This document shows positions 35,892 to 44,654 of a stretch of 64,000 nucleotides of DNA, in pieces (the stretch's first letter is position 1; each line of letters begins with the position of its first letter). Made by a program: the position numbers and the translations under genes. The notes below the pieces were generated by a model that ran no database searches, was not told where the DNA came from, and was given only the letters and a program-made list of their open reading frames with translations. The stretch lies in assembly GCF_900104155.1 (NCBI RefSeq), contig NZ_FMYB01000015.1:29981-93980 (forward strand). The letters run 5' to 3'. The DNA is from Butyrivibrio sp. INlla16. Its GTDB lineage: Bacteria; Bacillota; Clostridia; Lachnospirales; Lachnospiraceae.

Positions 35892-36752
35892 TTAAGTAAT
35901 TCTTCCAAGCTGATTCACTGCTATATCAAGAGTGTCATCCTCTGCCTGCATTGCCTTGGCATTGGTATCGTAATTTCTCTGAATGGTGATAATATTGGTC
36001 ATCTCATTGACCACACTGATATTGGATGACTCCAGATATCCCTGATTAACCGTAGCATTAGCTGCCTCGGCAGTTGTGGATACCACCTGAGCTCCGCCGT
36101 CACCGATGATAAAAGCATTATCCTGATATCTCTGTAAAAACTGCGGAGAATCAAAGCTTGCCACCTGAACCGTAGCAACGACATTCTGATTCTGGATAAT
36201 TCTGCCGTCCTGTAAAATTGTAGTATCCGCCAGGGGATCAATCTGAATAGGATTATTGTTGACATCCAGGACATTATTACCCTCGCTGGTGACAAGGTAG
36301 CCATCCACTGTAAGGGTAAAATTACCGTCTCTGGTATATTTGATAAGCTGTCCGCCTCCATCCGGATCATCGGAGGCAAAGGAAGTAGCAAAAAATGCAT
36401 TACCGCCGGCGGTCATGTTGTCATTAACCTGATCGGCATCAACATTCGGAAGCCCGTTATTAAGAGCGAGATCAAATTTCTGCTCAGTATGTCTTAAGGC
36501 TCCCTGTTCAAAATTGGTATAGGACCCGGCAAGTTTAACGCCGGGATTCATAAGGCCGAGTCTCCGCGCTGTCCAGGGTGCATCGGAGTAATCCTTGATC
36601 TTCAATCCCAGAAGATCACGGAATGAACGGCTTACCGTACGTTCCTCCTTGAAACCGGTGGAGTTCACATTGGCAAGATTATTGGTCTCAATATCCATGC
36701 GACTCTGCTCGTTGATCATACCTGTATACGCGGTGTACAGACCTTTTACCAT
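35892..36752 (-). CDS. flhO: Flagellar rod protein (FlgF/FlhO type)
   Basis: 286 residues. N-terminal rod motif with ETNNLANVNSTGFKE (about residues 22-36), G-N-A-F-F-A-T and K-Y-T-R-D-G-N-F-T-L in the centre, and the C-terminal helix E-M-T-N-I-I-T-I-Q-R-N-Y-D-T-N-A. It is longer than the neighbouring rod protein and has a GG/DD-rich insertion near residue 125. It lies between mbl and flhP as in Bacillus, which supports the FlhO name. Confidence 0.88.
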   Translation of the reverse strand: MVKGLYTAYTGMINEQSRMDIETNNLANVNSTGFKEERTVSRSFRDLLGLKIKDYSDAPWTARRLGLMNPGVKLAGSYTNFEQGALRHTEQKFDLALNNGLPNVDADQVNDNMTAGGNAFFATSFASDDPDGGGQLIKYTRDGNFTLTVDGYLVTSEGNNVLDVNNNPIQIDPLADTTILQDGRIIQNQNVVATVQVASFDSPQFLQRYQDNAFIIGDGGAQVVSTTAEAANATVNQGYLESSNISVVNEMTNIITIQRNYDTNAKAMQAEDDTLDIAVNQLGRIT

Positions 36753-36777
36753 ATTTACCTCACTAAGTGATTACTTG

Positions 36778-37770
36778 TTAGCCTTCGCGATATCCTGCAA
36801 GGAACTCAACATAACGTCCTGTTCCTATTGCCACCGCAGTCATGGGATCCTCTGCTGTCACGGTATTGATACCTGTCTTGGATGCGATCAGGTCATCAAG
36901 TCCGCGAAGAAGGCTGCCGCCACCTGTAAGGACGATTCCTCTGTCTGCGATATCTGCAGCAAGTTCCGGAGGAGTCTTCTCCAATACGCTGTGGATAGCT
37001 TCCACGATCTGGGCTGTGGTCTCTCTCAAGGCCTCTTCAGTTTCTTCTGAGGACACCTTAACAGTCTTCGGAAGACCTGTTACAAGGTTACGTCCTCTAA
37101 CATCCATATAATCGGCTTCTGCTCTGGGATATGCTGCACCAATCTTGATCTTGATATCCTCGGCTGTTCTCTCACCGATAAGAAGATTGTGCTTTTTACG
37201 CATATATCTGACAATGGCTTCATCAAAATCGTCGCCCGCAATCTTTACAGATGTGCTGACAACAGTTCCGCCAAGGGAAATAACCGCGATATCGGAAGTA
37301 CCACCACCTATATCAACGATCATGTTGCCGCAAGGCTTTGTAATATCTATTCCTGCGCCGATTGCTGCTGCAATGGGCTCCTCAATGATACGAACATCTC
37401 TGGCACCTGCCATAAGAGTTGCATCCTCAACCGCTTTACGCTCAACCTCTGTAACCCCACTGGGTACACATACTGCTATAAGAGGCTTTCTGAAGGTTCT
37501 GTGTCCGATTGCCTTGGTGATGAAGTACTTCATCATCTGCTCGGTAACTTTATAATCTGAAATAACACCCTGTCTGAGCGGTCTTACCGCAACGATATTG
37601 CCGGGTGTACGTCCAAGCATCAGTCTCGCATCCTCACCGATAGCCTTGATCTTCTCGGTATCTCTGTCATACGCTACAACCGAGGGCTCCTTCAAAACTA
37701 CACCCTTACCACGGATGTAAACAAGGATACTTGCTGTTCCTAAATCGATTCCTATATCTGTATACTGCAT
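36778..37770 (-). CDS. mbl: MreB/Mbl-family actin-like rod-shape protein
   Basis: 330 residues from ATG at 37770. GIDLGTASILVYIRGKG, the D-I-G-G-G-T-S-D-I phosphate-2 loop near residue 154, and L-T-G-G-G-S-L-L-R-G near residue 280 define bacterial actin. It forms membrane filaments that guide side-wall synthesis. A longer frame to 37812 adds 14 non-homologous residues. AAAGGGG lies 11 bases upstream. The name Mbl rather than MreB follows the Bacillus order mbl-flhO-flhP. A SigD-like and a weaker sigma-A-like promoter precede it. Confidence 0.9.
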   Translation of the reverse strand: MQYTDIGIDLGTASILVYIRGKGVVLKEPSVVAYDRDTEKIKAIGEDARLMLGRTPGNIVAVRPLRQGVISDYKVTEQMMKYFITKAIGHRTFRKPLIAVCVPSGVTEVERKAVEDATLMAGARDVRIIEEPIAAAIGAGIDITKPCGNMIVDIGGGTSDIAVISLGGTVVSTSVKIAGDDFDEAIVRYMRKKHNLLIGERTAEDIKIKIGAAYPRAEADYMDVRGRNLVTGLPKTVKVSSEETEEALRETTAQIVEAIHSVLEKTPPELAADIADRGIVLTGGGSLLRGLDDLIASKTGINTVTAEDPMTAVAIGTGRYVEFLAGYREG

Positions 37771-37854
37771 GTAATCTATTACCCCTTTCTGGAAATAAGG
37801 CTCAGAGCGCATAGTCGCTCACAATAACTTTAATAATGATATAATTCATCTGCC

Positions 37855-37883
37855 ATTATAAACCAATGGGGCAAGTTTTTAAA
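37855..37883 (-). promoter_or_regulatory. Possible sigma-A promoter of mbl
   Basis: On the minus strand TTTAAA, 17-base spacer, TATAAT, about 85 bases before the mbl start. The -35 box is poor, so activity may need a regulator. Confidence 0.4.
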
Positions 37884-37965
37884 CATCTAATCGTATTTTT
37901 TATTACTATGTAGTATTTACACACATGGAATAACGCATTAAAACACCTACACCTAATCAGTATTT

Positions 37966-37993
37966 TTATCGGCAATACTTTATAAAAACTTTA
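37966..37993 (-). promoter_or_regulatory. SigD (sigma-28)-like promoter of mbl-flhO-flhP
   Basis: On the minus strand TAAA, 16-base spacer, GCCGATAA: all 12 positions match the flagellar sigma pattern. It sits just downstream of uvrA in an AT-rich gap and points toward mbl and the rod genes, with a leader of about 190 bases. The rest of the 243-base gap shows no gene. Confidence 0.65.
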
Positions 37994-38013
37994 TACTTTT
38001 ATATAAAAAATTT

Positions 38014-40875
38014 TCATTTTTTCTCGAGCATCTTTTTGATATAGGCACCTGTATAGGACTGTTTACACTTCGCCACCTGCTCAGGTGTACCCGAAACCAC
38101 AACGGTTCCGCCGCCGGAGCCGCCCTCGGGGCCCATATCTATGATATAATCTCCGGTTTTGATGACATCAAGGTTGTGTTCAATGACGATAACCGTATTG
38201 CCCGCTTCCACCAGCTCATGAAGAATTTTCACCAGTTTTTGTACATCTGCAAAATGAAGACCTGTCGTAGGCTCATCCAGAATGTAGATGGTCTTACCTG
38301 TACTTGCTCTGGAAAGCTCTGTTGCAAGCTTTATTCTCTGAGCCTCACCTCCGGAGAGCTCCGTGGAGGGCTGTCCCAGTTTGACATAGCCAAGTCCCAC
38401 ATCGTACAGGGTTTTGATTTTTCTTCTTATGGTCTTTATGTTTTCAAAGAAAGGCAGCGCCTCTTCAACTGTCATATCAAGAACATCGTAGATATTCTTT
38501 CCTTTATAATGCACCTCCAGCGTTTCTCTGTTATAGCGCTTTCCACCGCAGACCTCGCAGGGAACATATACATCCGGAAGGAAATGCATCTCGATCTTGA
38601 TGATTCCGTCTCCTCCGCAGGCTTCGCAACGTCCGCCCTTAACATTGAAGGAAAATCTTCCCTTCTTATAGCCTCGTGTCTTGGCGTCGGGAGTGCCCGC
38701 AAAGAGATCTCTTATCATATCAAACACACCTGTATAGGTGGCAGGATTGGATCTGGGGGTCCTTCCTATGGGCGACTGGTCAATTGCGATGACCTTATCA
38801 AGCTGTTCTATGCCCTCGATCCCCTTATGTTTACCCGGAATACATCTTGCTCTGTTAAGATCTCTCTCCAGGTGCTTATACAAAATCTCATTTACAAGCG
38901 AGCTCTTGCCCGATCCGGATACACCGGTAACAATAGTCAGAACGCCGAGAGGAAACTTTACATCTATATTCTTAAGATTGTTCTCCTCTGCCCCCTTGAC
39001 CTTGATCCAACCGGTCGGTTTCCTTCTGTGATCCGGGACCTCTATTTTAAGCTTACCCGAGAGGTACTGTCCTGTGATGGACTCCTTAACCTGCATGATC
39101 TCTTCAGCTGTTCCGGCAGCAACAATCTCACCGCCATGCGAGCCCGCACCAGGCCCCACATCCACGATGTAATCAGCTGCCCTCATGGTATCCTCGTCAT
39201 GTTCGACCACAATGAGAGTATTTCCGAGATCCCTGAGATTCTTAAGTGTATTCAAAAGTTTGTCATTATCTCGCTGGTGAAGACCAATACTGGGCTCATC
39301 AAGGATATAGCATACTCCGCAAAGCCCTGAACCTATCTGCGTCGCAAGTCTTATGCGCTGTGCCTCTCCACCAGATAGAGTTCCGGTTGCTCTGGAGAGC
39401 GACAGATAATCGAGTCCCACATCTATAAGGAATCCGACTCTGGCTCTAATCTCTTTCAAAACCTGAGCTCCTATAAGCTCCTGCTGCTTTGTAAGCTTTA
39501 AATTCTCAAGATATTCATGGAGTTCTCCGATTGACATTGAGGTAATCTCAAAAATATTTTTATCGTCAATCGTAACAGCCAGCGAATCAGCCTTAAGTCT
39601 CTGACCCTTACATGCAGGGCAGGGAGTGATGCGCATATACTGTTCATACTCCGCCTTCTGATTTTCCGAGTAAGTTTCGCGATATCTCTGCTCCACATTT
39701 TTAATGAGTCCGTCAAAGGTGATGGGATATCTTCCCTCACCTCTCTGTCCGGTGTACTCGACCAAAACCTCCCTGTCTGCACCGTGAACCAGCATGTCTC
39801 TTACTTTCGTAGGCAGCTTCTCATAGGGTGTATCAAGGCTGAACTTGTAGGACTTTGCCAGTGCTCTAAGCATAGCATTGGTAAAGCTTCCCTCCTTACC
39901 CGAGGACTGCCATCCCATAACCTGAAAACAGCCCTCACTTATGGAAAGCGACTTATCGGGAATCATGAGATCCTCATCAAATTCCATCCTGTAACCAAGT
40001 CCCGTACACTCGGGACAGGCACCGAAGGGATTATTAAAGGAAAAGCTTCTGGGTTCGATCTCGGAAATACTGATGCCGCAATCCGGGCACGCAAAGCTCT
40101 GGCTGAAGTTCATAGGCTTTCCGTCTATGACATCAACCGTAAGAAGCCCCTCCGCAAGATTCAGAGCGCTTTCTATGGAGTCCGTAAGCCTGCCTCTAAG
40201 TTCCTCGTTATCAGCTCTGATAACAAGTCTGTCGACTATTATCTCAATATTATGCTTAATATTTTTATCAAGCTTGATCTCTTCCGAAAGGTCATACTGG
40301 CTGTCATCAATTCTCACACGTACAAAGCCCGCTCTCTTCGCTCTGTCGAGAACCTTGGCATGCTCACCCTTCCTGCCTCGAACGACAGGGGCGAGTATCT
40401 GAAATCTTGTACCCTCCTCCAGGGACAATATCTGATCCGCCATCTCATCGACGGTCTGCCTTCTGATCTCTCTGCCGCAGTTAGGGCAGTGCGGTATACC
40501 TATACGGGCATAGAGAAGTCTAAAATGATCATATATCTCTGTCACCGTACCAACTGTGGATCTCGGGTTCCTGTTTGTGGACTTCTGATCTATGGATATA
40601 GTAGGCGAGAGACCCTCTATTTTCTCAACGTCAGGCTTATCCATCTGTCCCAGAAACATTCTCGCATAGGAAGACAGAGACTCCATATATCTTCTCTGCC
40701 CTTCCGCAAAAATCGTATCAAAGGCCAGGGAGGATTTTCCCGATCCCGACAGTCCCGTAAATACAGTAAGAGTCTCCCTGGGGATGTTGACCTCCAGGTG
40801 CTTTAGGTTGTGTTCGTTTGCTCCGCGAACACGTATGTAGTCGTGTATATCTTCTGATAGTATTTTTTTCGCCAT
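38014..40875 (-). CDS. uvrA: Excinuclease ABC subunit A
   Basis: DNA-damage sensor of nucleotide excision repair. 953 residues, full length, with two ABC ATPase halves: Walker [10 protein letters not shown] near residue 40 and G-V-S-G-S-G-K-S-S near residue 645, signatures [12 protein letters not shown] and [12 protein letters not shown], and zinc fingers ([23 protein letters not shown]). ATG at 40875 has GAGGG from the intergenic repeat six bases upstream. It lies directly after uvrB in one SOS-controlled unit. Confidence 0.97.
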   Translation of the reverse strand: MAKKILSEDIHDYIRVRGANEHNLKHLEVNIPRETLTVFTGLSGSGKSSLAFDTIFAEGQRRYMESLSSYARMFLGQMDKPDVEKIEGLSPTISIDQKSTNRNPRSTVGTVTEIYDHFRLLYARIGIPHCPNCGREIRRQTVDEMADQILSLEEGTRFQILAPVVRGRKGEHAKVLDRAKRAGFVRVRIDDSQYDLSEEIKLDKNIKHNIEIIVDRLVIRADNEELRGRLTDSIESALNLAEGLLTVDVIDGKPMNFSQSFACPDCGISISEIEPRSFSFNNPFGACPECTGLGYRMEFDEDLMIPDKSLSISEGCFQVMGWQSSGKEGSFTNAMLRALAKSYKFSLDTPYEKLPTKVRDMLVHGADREVLVEYTGQRGEGRYPITFDGLIKNVEQRYRETYSENQKAEYEQYMRITPCPACKGQRLKADSLAVTIDDKNIFEITSMSIGELHEYLENLKLTKQQELIGAQVLKEIRARVGFLIDVGLDYLSLSRATGTLSGGEAQRIRLATQIGSGLCGVCYILDEPSIGLHQRDNDKLLNTLKNLRDLGNTLIVVEHDEDTMRAADYIVDVGPGAGSHGGEIVAAGTAEEIMQVKESITGQYLSGKLKIEVPDHRRKPTGWIKVKGAEENNLKNIDVKFPLGVLTIVTGVSGSGKSSLVNEILYKHLERDLNRARCIPGKHKGIEGIEQLDKVIAIDQSPIGRTPRSNPATYTGVFDMIRDLFAGTPDAKTRGYKKGRFSFNVKGGRCEACGGDGIIKIEMHFLPDVYVPCEVCGGKRYNRETLEVHYKGKNIYDVLDMTVEEALPFFENIKTIRRKIKTLYDVGLGYVKLGQPSTELSGGEAQRIKLATELSRASTGKTIYILDEPTTGLHFADVQKLVKILHELVEAGNTVIVIEHNLDVIKTGDYIIDMGPEGGSGGGTVVVSGTPEQVAKCKQSYTGAYIKKMLEKK

Positions 40876-40881
40876 TTTATG

Positions 40882-40928
40882 CCCTCATCCGGCGCTACGC
40901 GCCACCTTCCCCCAGGGGGAATGCTTTA
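40882..40928 (-). repeat. Two-hairpin intergenic repeat, copy 3 (uvrB/uvrA junction)
   Basis: Shortest and cleanest copy. On the minus strand: TAA stop of uvrB, TTCCCCCTGGGGGAA hairpin, GGCGC-GTA-GCGCC hairpin, GATGAGGG, then six bases to the uvrA ATG. The element therefore spans the whole intergenic region and provides the only visible ribosome site for uvrA. Confidence 0.88.
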
Positions 40929-42914
40929 TTTTGTCACCTCTAATAGATGCTTCTTCAGATCAATCATCTGGTCGCGCAGCATCGCAGCAGTCTCGAAATC
41001 AAGGTCGACAGCCGCCTTCTTCATGCGCTTCTCAACATCCTTGATAACCTTCTCGAGTTCCTTCTTATCCATGGACTCGGGATCCTTCTCAAACTGTACC
41101 TCCTGCTTCGCAACAGCCTTGGTAACACTGATGAGATCTCTGACAGCCTTCCTGATGGTCTGCGGTGTGATGCCGTGCTCTTCATTGTACTCCTGCTGGA
41201 TTTTCCTTCTGCGCTCTGTGATCTCTATCGCATTCTTCATGGAATCCGTCATATTATCGGCGTACATAATGACACGTCCGTCCGCATTTCTTGCTGCACG
41301 TCCGATGGTCTGTATAAGAGATGTTTCTGAGCGAAGGAATCCCTCCTTATCGGCATCTATGATAGCCACAAGCGCTATCTCGGGAATATCAAGACCCTCT
41401 CTAAGCAGGTTGATTCCCACAAGAACATCGAATACATCAAGTCTCATATCCCTGATAATCTCAGACCTCTCCAAAGTATCTATATCAGAGTGCATGTATC
41501 TCACCCTGATGCCTGTATCTGCTAGGTACTCTGTGAGATCCTCCGCCATCTTCTTGGTAAGGGTTGTTATAAGCACCTTATTGTTTCTGGCAGTCTCCTT
41601 ATTGATCTCCGTAATCAGGTCATCAATCTGTCCCTCGACAGGTCTCACCGAGATCTCCGGATCAAGAAGTCCCGTAGGTCTGATAATCTGCTCGGCGCGC
41701 AGTAGCTCATGCTCCGCCTCGTAAGGGCCGGGCGTAGCCGAACAGAACAGCATCTGATCAATATGTGTTTCAAACTCCTCGAAATTCAGCGGTCTGTTAT
41801 CAAGAGCCGAAGGCAGTCTGAAGCCATAGTCCACCAGCGTGGTCTTTCTTGATCTGTCCCCATGGTACATAGCGCCTATCTGCGGAATAGTCATATGGGA
41901 CTCATCGACAATTATCAAAAACTCTCCATCAAAGAAGTCCATAAGCGTAAGCGGCGGTTCACCCGGCTTTGCAAAATTTAGATGCCTCGAATAATTCTCA
42001 ATGCCTGAACAAAAACCGGTCTCTCTCATCATCTCAACATCAAAATTCGTTCTCTCAGCGATTCTTTGAGCCTCGATCAGCTTATCCTCGCTCTTGAAAA
42101 ACTTCACCTGCTCATCAAGCTCGGCTTCGATATTCTGACAGGCCAGATTTATCTTCTCCTGAGGAACTACATAGTGCGATGCGGGATAGATCATAACGTG
42201 AGTCAGCTCATTTCTCACAGTGCCCGTCACAGGCTCAACCTCACAGATTCTGTCTATCTCATCTCCGAAAAGCTCAATCCTTATAAGATAATCATCCGCC
42301 TGGGCAGGGAAAATCTCTATGGTATCGCCTCTTACTCTGAAATTACATCTGTTAAGATCAAGGTCATTCCTTGTATACTGGATTGCCACCAGGTCCTTCA
42401 GTATCTGTTCTCTGCTTCTCTCCATCCCGGGACGAAGCGAAATAGACATCCCCTTGAATTCATCGGGACTTCCAAGACCGTAGATACAGGACACGCTGGC
42501 AACAACTATGACATCCTTCCTCTCCGAAAGTGATGCCGTAGCCGAAAGCCTGAGCTTATCAATCTCATCATTTATCGAGGAGTCCTTGGCAATGTAGGTA
42601 TCCGTCTGAGGAACATAGGCCTCGGGCTGGTAATAATCGTAGTAGGATACAAAGTATTCGACCGCGTTATTTGGGAAAAACTCCTTGAATTCACCGTAGA
42701 GCTGCCCCGCCAGAGTCTTGTTATGACTTATCACAAGAGTCGGCTTATTCAGCGCCTGAATTACATTTGCCATCGCAAAGGTCTTACCGGATCCGGTAAC
42801 TCCCTGAAGAGTTTCGAACTGATTCCCCGCTTTAAATCCGTTTACTAGAGCCTCTATCGCCTGCGGCTGATCTCCGGTCGGCTTATATTCTGATTTAAGT
42901 TCAAAATGATCCAT
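40926..42914 (-). CDS. uvrB: Excinuclease ABC subunit B
   Basis: DNA-loading and damage-verification helicase of nucleotide excision repair. 662 residues: Walker [10 protein letters not shown] near residue 40, the beta-hairpin region [13 protein letters not shown] near 92, DESH motif ([10 protein letters not shown]) near 338, and the C-terminal UvrC-binding helix pair near 625-655 ([20 protein letters not shown]). ATG at 42914 lies 22 bases after a LexA/DinR-like box. Confidence 0.97.
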   Translation of the reverse strand: MDHFELKSEYKPTGDQPQAIEALVNGFKAGNQFETLQGVTGSGKTFAMANVIQALNKPTLVISHNKTLAGQLYGEFKEFFPNNAVEYFVSYYDYYQPEAYVPQTDTYIAKDSSINDEIDKLRLSATASLSERKDVIVVASVSCIYGLGSPDEFKGMSISLRPGMERSREQILKDLVAIQYTRNDLDLNRCNFRVRGDTIEIFPAQADDYLIRIELFGDEIDRICEVEPVTGTVRNELTHVMIYPASHYVVPQEKINLACQNIEAELDEQVKFFKSEDKLIEAQRIAERTNFDVEMMRETGFCSGIENYSRHLNFAKPGEPPLTLMDFFDGEFLIIVDESHMTIPQIGAMYHGDRSRKTTLVDYGFRLPSALDNRPLNFEEFETHIDQMLFCSATPGPYEAEHELLRAEQIIRPTGLLDPEISVRPVEGQIDDLITEINKETARNNKVLITTLTKKMAEDLTEYLADTGIRVRYMHSDIDTLERSEIIRDMRLDVFDVLVGINLLREGLDIPEIALVAIIDADKEGFLRSETSLIQTIGRAARNADGRVIMYADNMTDSMKNAIEITERRRKIQQEYNEEHGITPQTIRKAVRDLISVTKAVAKQEVQFEKDPESMDKKELEKVIKDVEKRMKKAAVDLDFETAAMLRDQMIDLKKHLLEVTK

Positions 42915-42936
42915 GATATTACCTCAAGTATTCTTC

Positions 42937-42950
42937 CGAACATATTTTCG
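42937..42950. promoter_or_regulatory. LexA (DinR)-type SOS box of uvrB
   Basis: CGAACATATTTTCG; read on the minus strand CGAAAATATGTTCG. It differs from the palindromic Firmicute box CGAAC-N4-GTTCG at one half-site base. It lies just downstream of the predicted uvrB transcription start, an ideal repressor position. Confidence 0.72.
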
Positions 42951-42961
42951 ATATATCACTT

Positions 42962-42990
42962 ATTCTATCATATCATTTATAAAAACTCAA
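42962..42990 (-). promoter_or_regulatory. Sigma-A promoter of uvrB-uvrA
   Basis: On the minus strand TTGAGT, 17-base spacer, TAGAAT, with an extended -10 TG. The -35 box overlaps the last codons of the kinase gene. The start point would fall a few bases before the SOS box. Confidence 0.6.
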
Positions 42991-43888
42991 TCGTATCAAA
43001 TGTTCTTACAATATCTATAAAAAGCTCGGGTTCATGCGGCTTTTGGCCAAAATACCCCTCACCTTTTCCTGGCTTTTCTCTGTCAAAAAGCCTCACCAAA
43101 ATACTCTTCTTTTTCTTCCGGGTTTTTATCATCAGAAGATCTGCCGGTATATCACTGACTCTTGAATATCTTTCGCCGGCAACAGGCGCGCAGCACCTTT
43201 TAATTACTCGGCACATCTCATCTTTGAAGGCATCAGATACATTTGACCCGGAAAGCAAAACCTCCATCGTTCTTCCAAGCTGATAGATATCTGTTGCAAA
43301 GCACTCAGAAGAAAGGCCTCCGTATTGCTCGGGCGCCGCGTACCCTTTTGTACCCGCACCTGTAATACTGCTGTTTTTCATAGCCTCTTCTCTCTCATAA
43401 CCCGCGTAAATCGCCGCTGTTCCGAAATCAATAAGGTAAAGCTTACCCTCCTTAGAGGTCATGATATTCGAAGGCTTTATATCCCTGTGGATGACAGGTG
43501 TCCTAAGTTCATGAAGAGCACCCGTAATTTTGCAGATATCTGTGAAAAGTGCCTTTAACTCATCTTCACTGCTTTCTCCAAGGTCCGCGTGTTCAAGCGT
43601 AAAACCACCCAGATACTCCATAACCATCTCTCTTTCGGAAAATGACAAAGGCTCCGGGGAATACTTATATCCCGCATTTTTAAGATACCTAAGGACCCGC
43701 CATTCATTTTCAAGCTGAAGCAGCGCATTTTTCCCTCTGCTTGCCCTTTTGACAACGCAGAATTTGCTTTCTCCCTGCAGAACCCCGAGGTAAACCTCAG
43801 AATTACCGCCTCTTCCTATACGCTTTTTTGCTACTACTTCACACATACCGCCGCTGCCGTGACAGGTCTCTTCTCTCCTCTGCTCCAT
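42977..43888 (-). CDS. Soluble Hanks-type Ser/Thr protein kinase
   Basis: 303 residues. Gly loop R-I-G-R-G-G-N-S-E-V-Y at 23-33, ATP lysine K47, catalytic H-R-D-I-K-P-S-N at 134-141, D-F-G at 154-156, and G-T-K-G-Y-A-A-P-E at 179-187, so it should be active. It lacks a TM helix and PASTA repeats, so it is cytoplasmic and unlike PrkC. The ATG at 43888 has AAGGAG six bases upstream and overlaps the upstream PP2C-like gene by 55 bases in another frame. Targets unknown. Confidence 0.88.
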   Translation of the reverse strand: MEQRREETCHGSGGMCEVVAKKRIGRGGNSEVYLGVLQGESKFCVVKRASRGKNALLQLENEWRVLRYLKNAGYKYSPEPLSFSEREMVMEYLGGFTLEHADLGESSEDELKALFTDICKITGALHELRTPVIHRDIKPSNIMTSKEGKLYLIDFGTAAIYAGYEREEAMKNSSITGAGTKGYAAPEQYGGLSSECFATDIYQLGRTMEVLLSGSNVSDAFKDEMCRVIKRCCAPVAGERYSRVSDIPADLLMIKTRKKKKSILVRLFDREKPGKGEGYFGQKPHEPELFIDIVRTFDTIEFL

Positions 43889-44457
43889 AGCTGGCTCCTT
43901 AAGTACTCAATATTTTTTTGCATCTCGTTATTGCCAACGCACATCTGCGGGCAAAGTCTCCTATGAATTTCTGTATCTCTCTGCCTTTCAAAAAATGCAC
44001 TGTTTGCAGCTATCAAAGTGCTTCCTTCGGGAAGCCTCCCCTCGAGATAATAGTATTGTCCATGCATAATTACATCATCTTCCTCGAAAAGATCGGTCGC
44101 ACCAAGCCTTCCGATGCGCATAACCCTGTTGCATCCTCTGTTCATAGCATAGTAATTTATTCCCTTCATTACCAGCACCGTAATGTCGGGCGTACTCTTT
44201 CCAACCAGAAAGCCACTATGGCCAAACTTCTTAAACAACCTCTGAAGAAGTGCCGGTACATCCTTATCATAGCCTTTATGTATCAGCTTTTCGGCATTTC
44301 TTATAATCCTGTCGCTTAGTTTCTTATTGGCTCCACAGGAGCTGAGCACCATTACCACCAGATCCGACCTGTCTTTTAAATGTATTCCCTTTACCAAAAG
44401 TCCGTCATTATTAAGTTTTTCTCCCGGCTCACGAAGCGTGGCCGCATAGTAATCCAT
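43834..44457 (-). CDS. Degenerate PP2C-like phosphatase domain protein
   Basis: 207 residues. Overall order resembles a small PP2C phosphatase: an N-N-D-G-L-L-V start near residue 16, central beta strands, and a closing V-T-A-A-A-V-C-V strand. The metal-binding motifs are gone: S-S-C-G-A-N replaces DGMGG near residue 39, and A-A-N-S-A-F replaces the SDG motif near residue 150. It is therefore probably a pseudophosphatase that binds phosphoproteins or the adjacent kinase. The family call is by pattern and moderately sure. AAGGGTG lies upstream of the ATG. Confidence 0.55.
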   Translation of the reverse strand: MDYYAATLREPGEKLNNDGLLVKGIHLKDRSDLVVMVLSSCGANKKLSDRIIRNAEKLIHKGYDKDVPALLQRLFKKFGHSGFLVGKSTPDITVLVMKGINYYAMNRGCNRVMRIGRLGATDLFEEDDVIMHGQYYYLEGRLPEGSTLIAANSAFFERQRDTEIHRRLCPQMCVGNNEMQKNIEYLRSQLWSRGEKRPVTAAAVCVK

Positions 44458-44600
44458 TTACCACACACCCTTTCATAGTTAATTTATTAAAGAATGGAAA
44501 TATATCCGCGAATCCGGATACGGCTTAGAATTTTAAAAACAGAAGAAACTATATCGCAAAAAATATTTTTTGTAAAGAATATTTTTTAAACAAAATAAAA

Positions 44601-44628
44601 GCGCCTCTGCCCAAATCGGCAGAAGCGC
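44601..44628 (-). terminator. Rho-independent terminator after ctpA
   Basis: On the minus strand GCGCTTCTGCC and GGCAGAGGCGC pair over 11 positions (one G-T wobble) with a 6-base loop, followed by TTTTATTTTG. It ends the ftsE-ftsX-pcsB-ctpA transcript. The rest of the 197-base gap holds no gene. Confidence 0.8.
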
Positions 44629-44654
44629 AGTAACATAACGCCAATATAAAATTT

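Noticed and set aside
38176..40806. Long open frames on the plus strand opposite uvrA (for example 38176-39330 and 39784-40806)
   Set aside because: They have no ribosome sites or family motifs and lie fully opposite a highly conserved gene; they are codon-bias shadows.
43834..43888. Later kinase start (ATG at 43846) that would shorten the overlap
   Set aside because: It has no ribosome site, whereas ATG at 43888 has AAGGAG six bases upstream.
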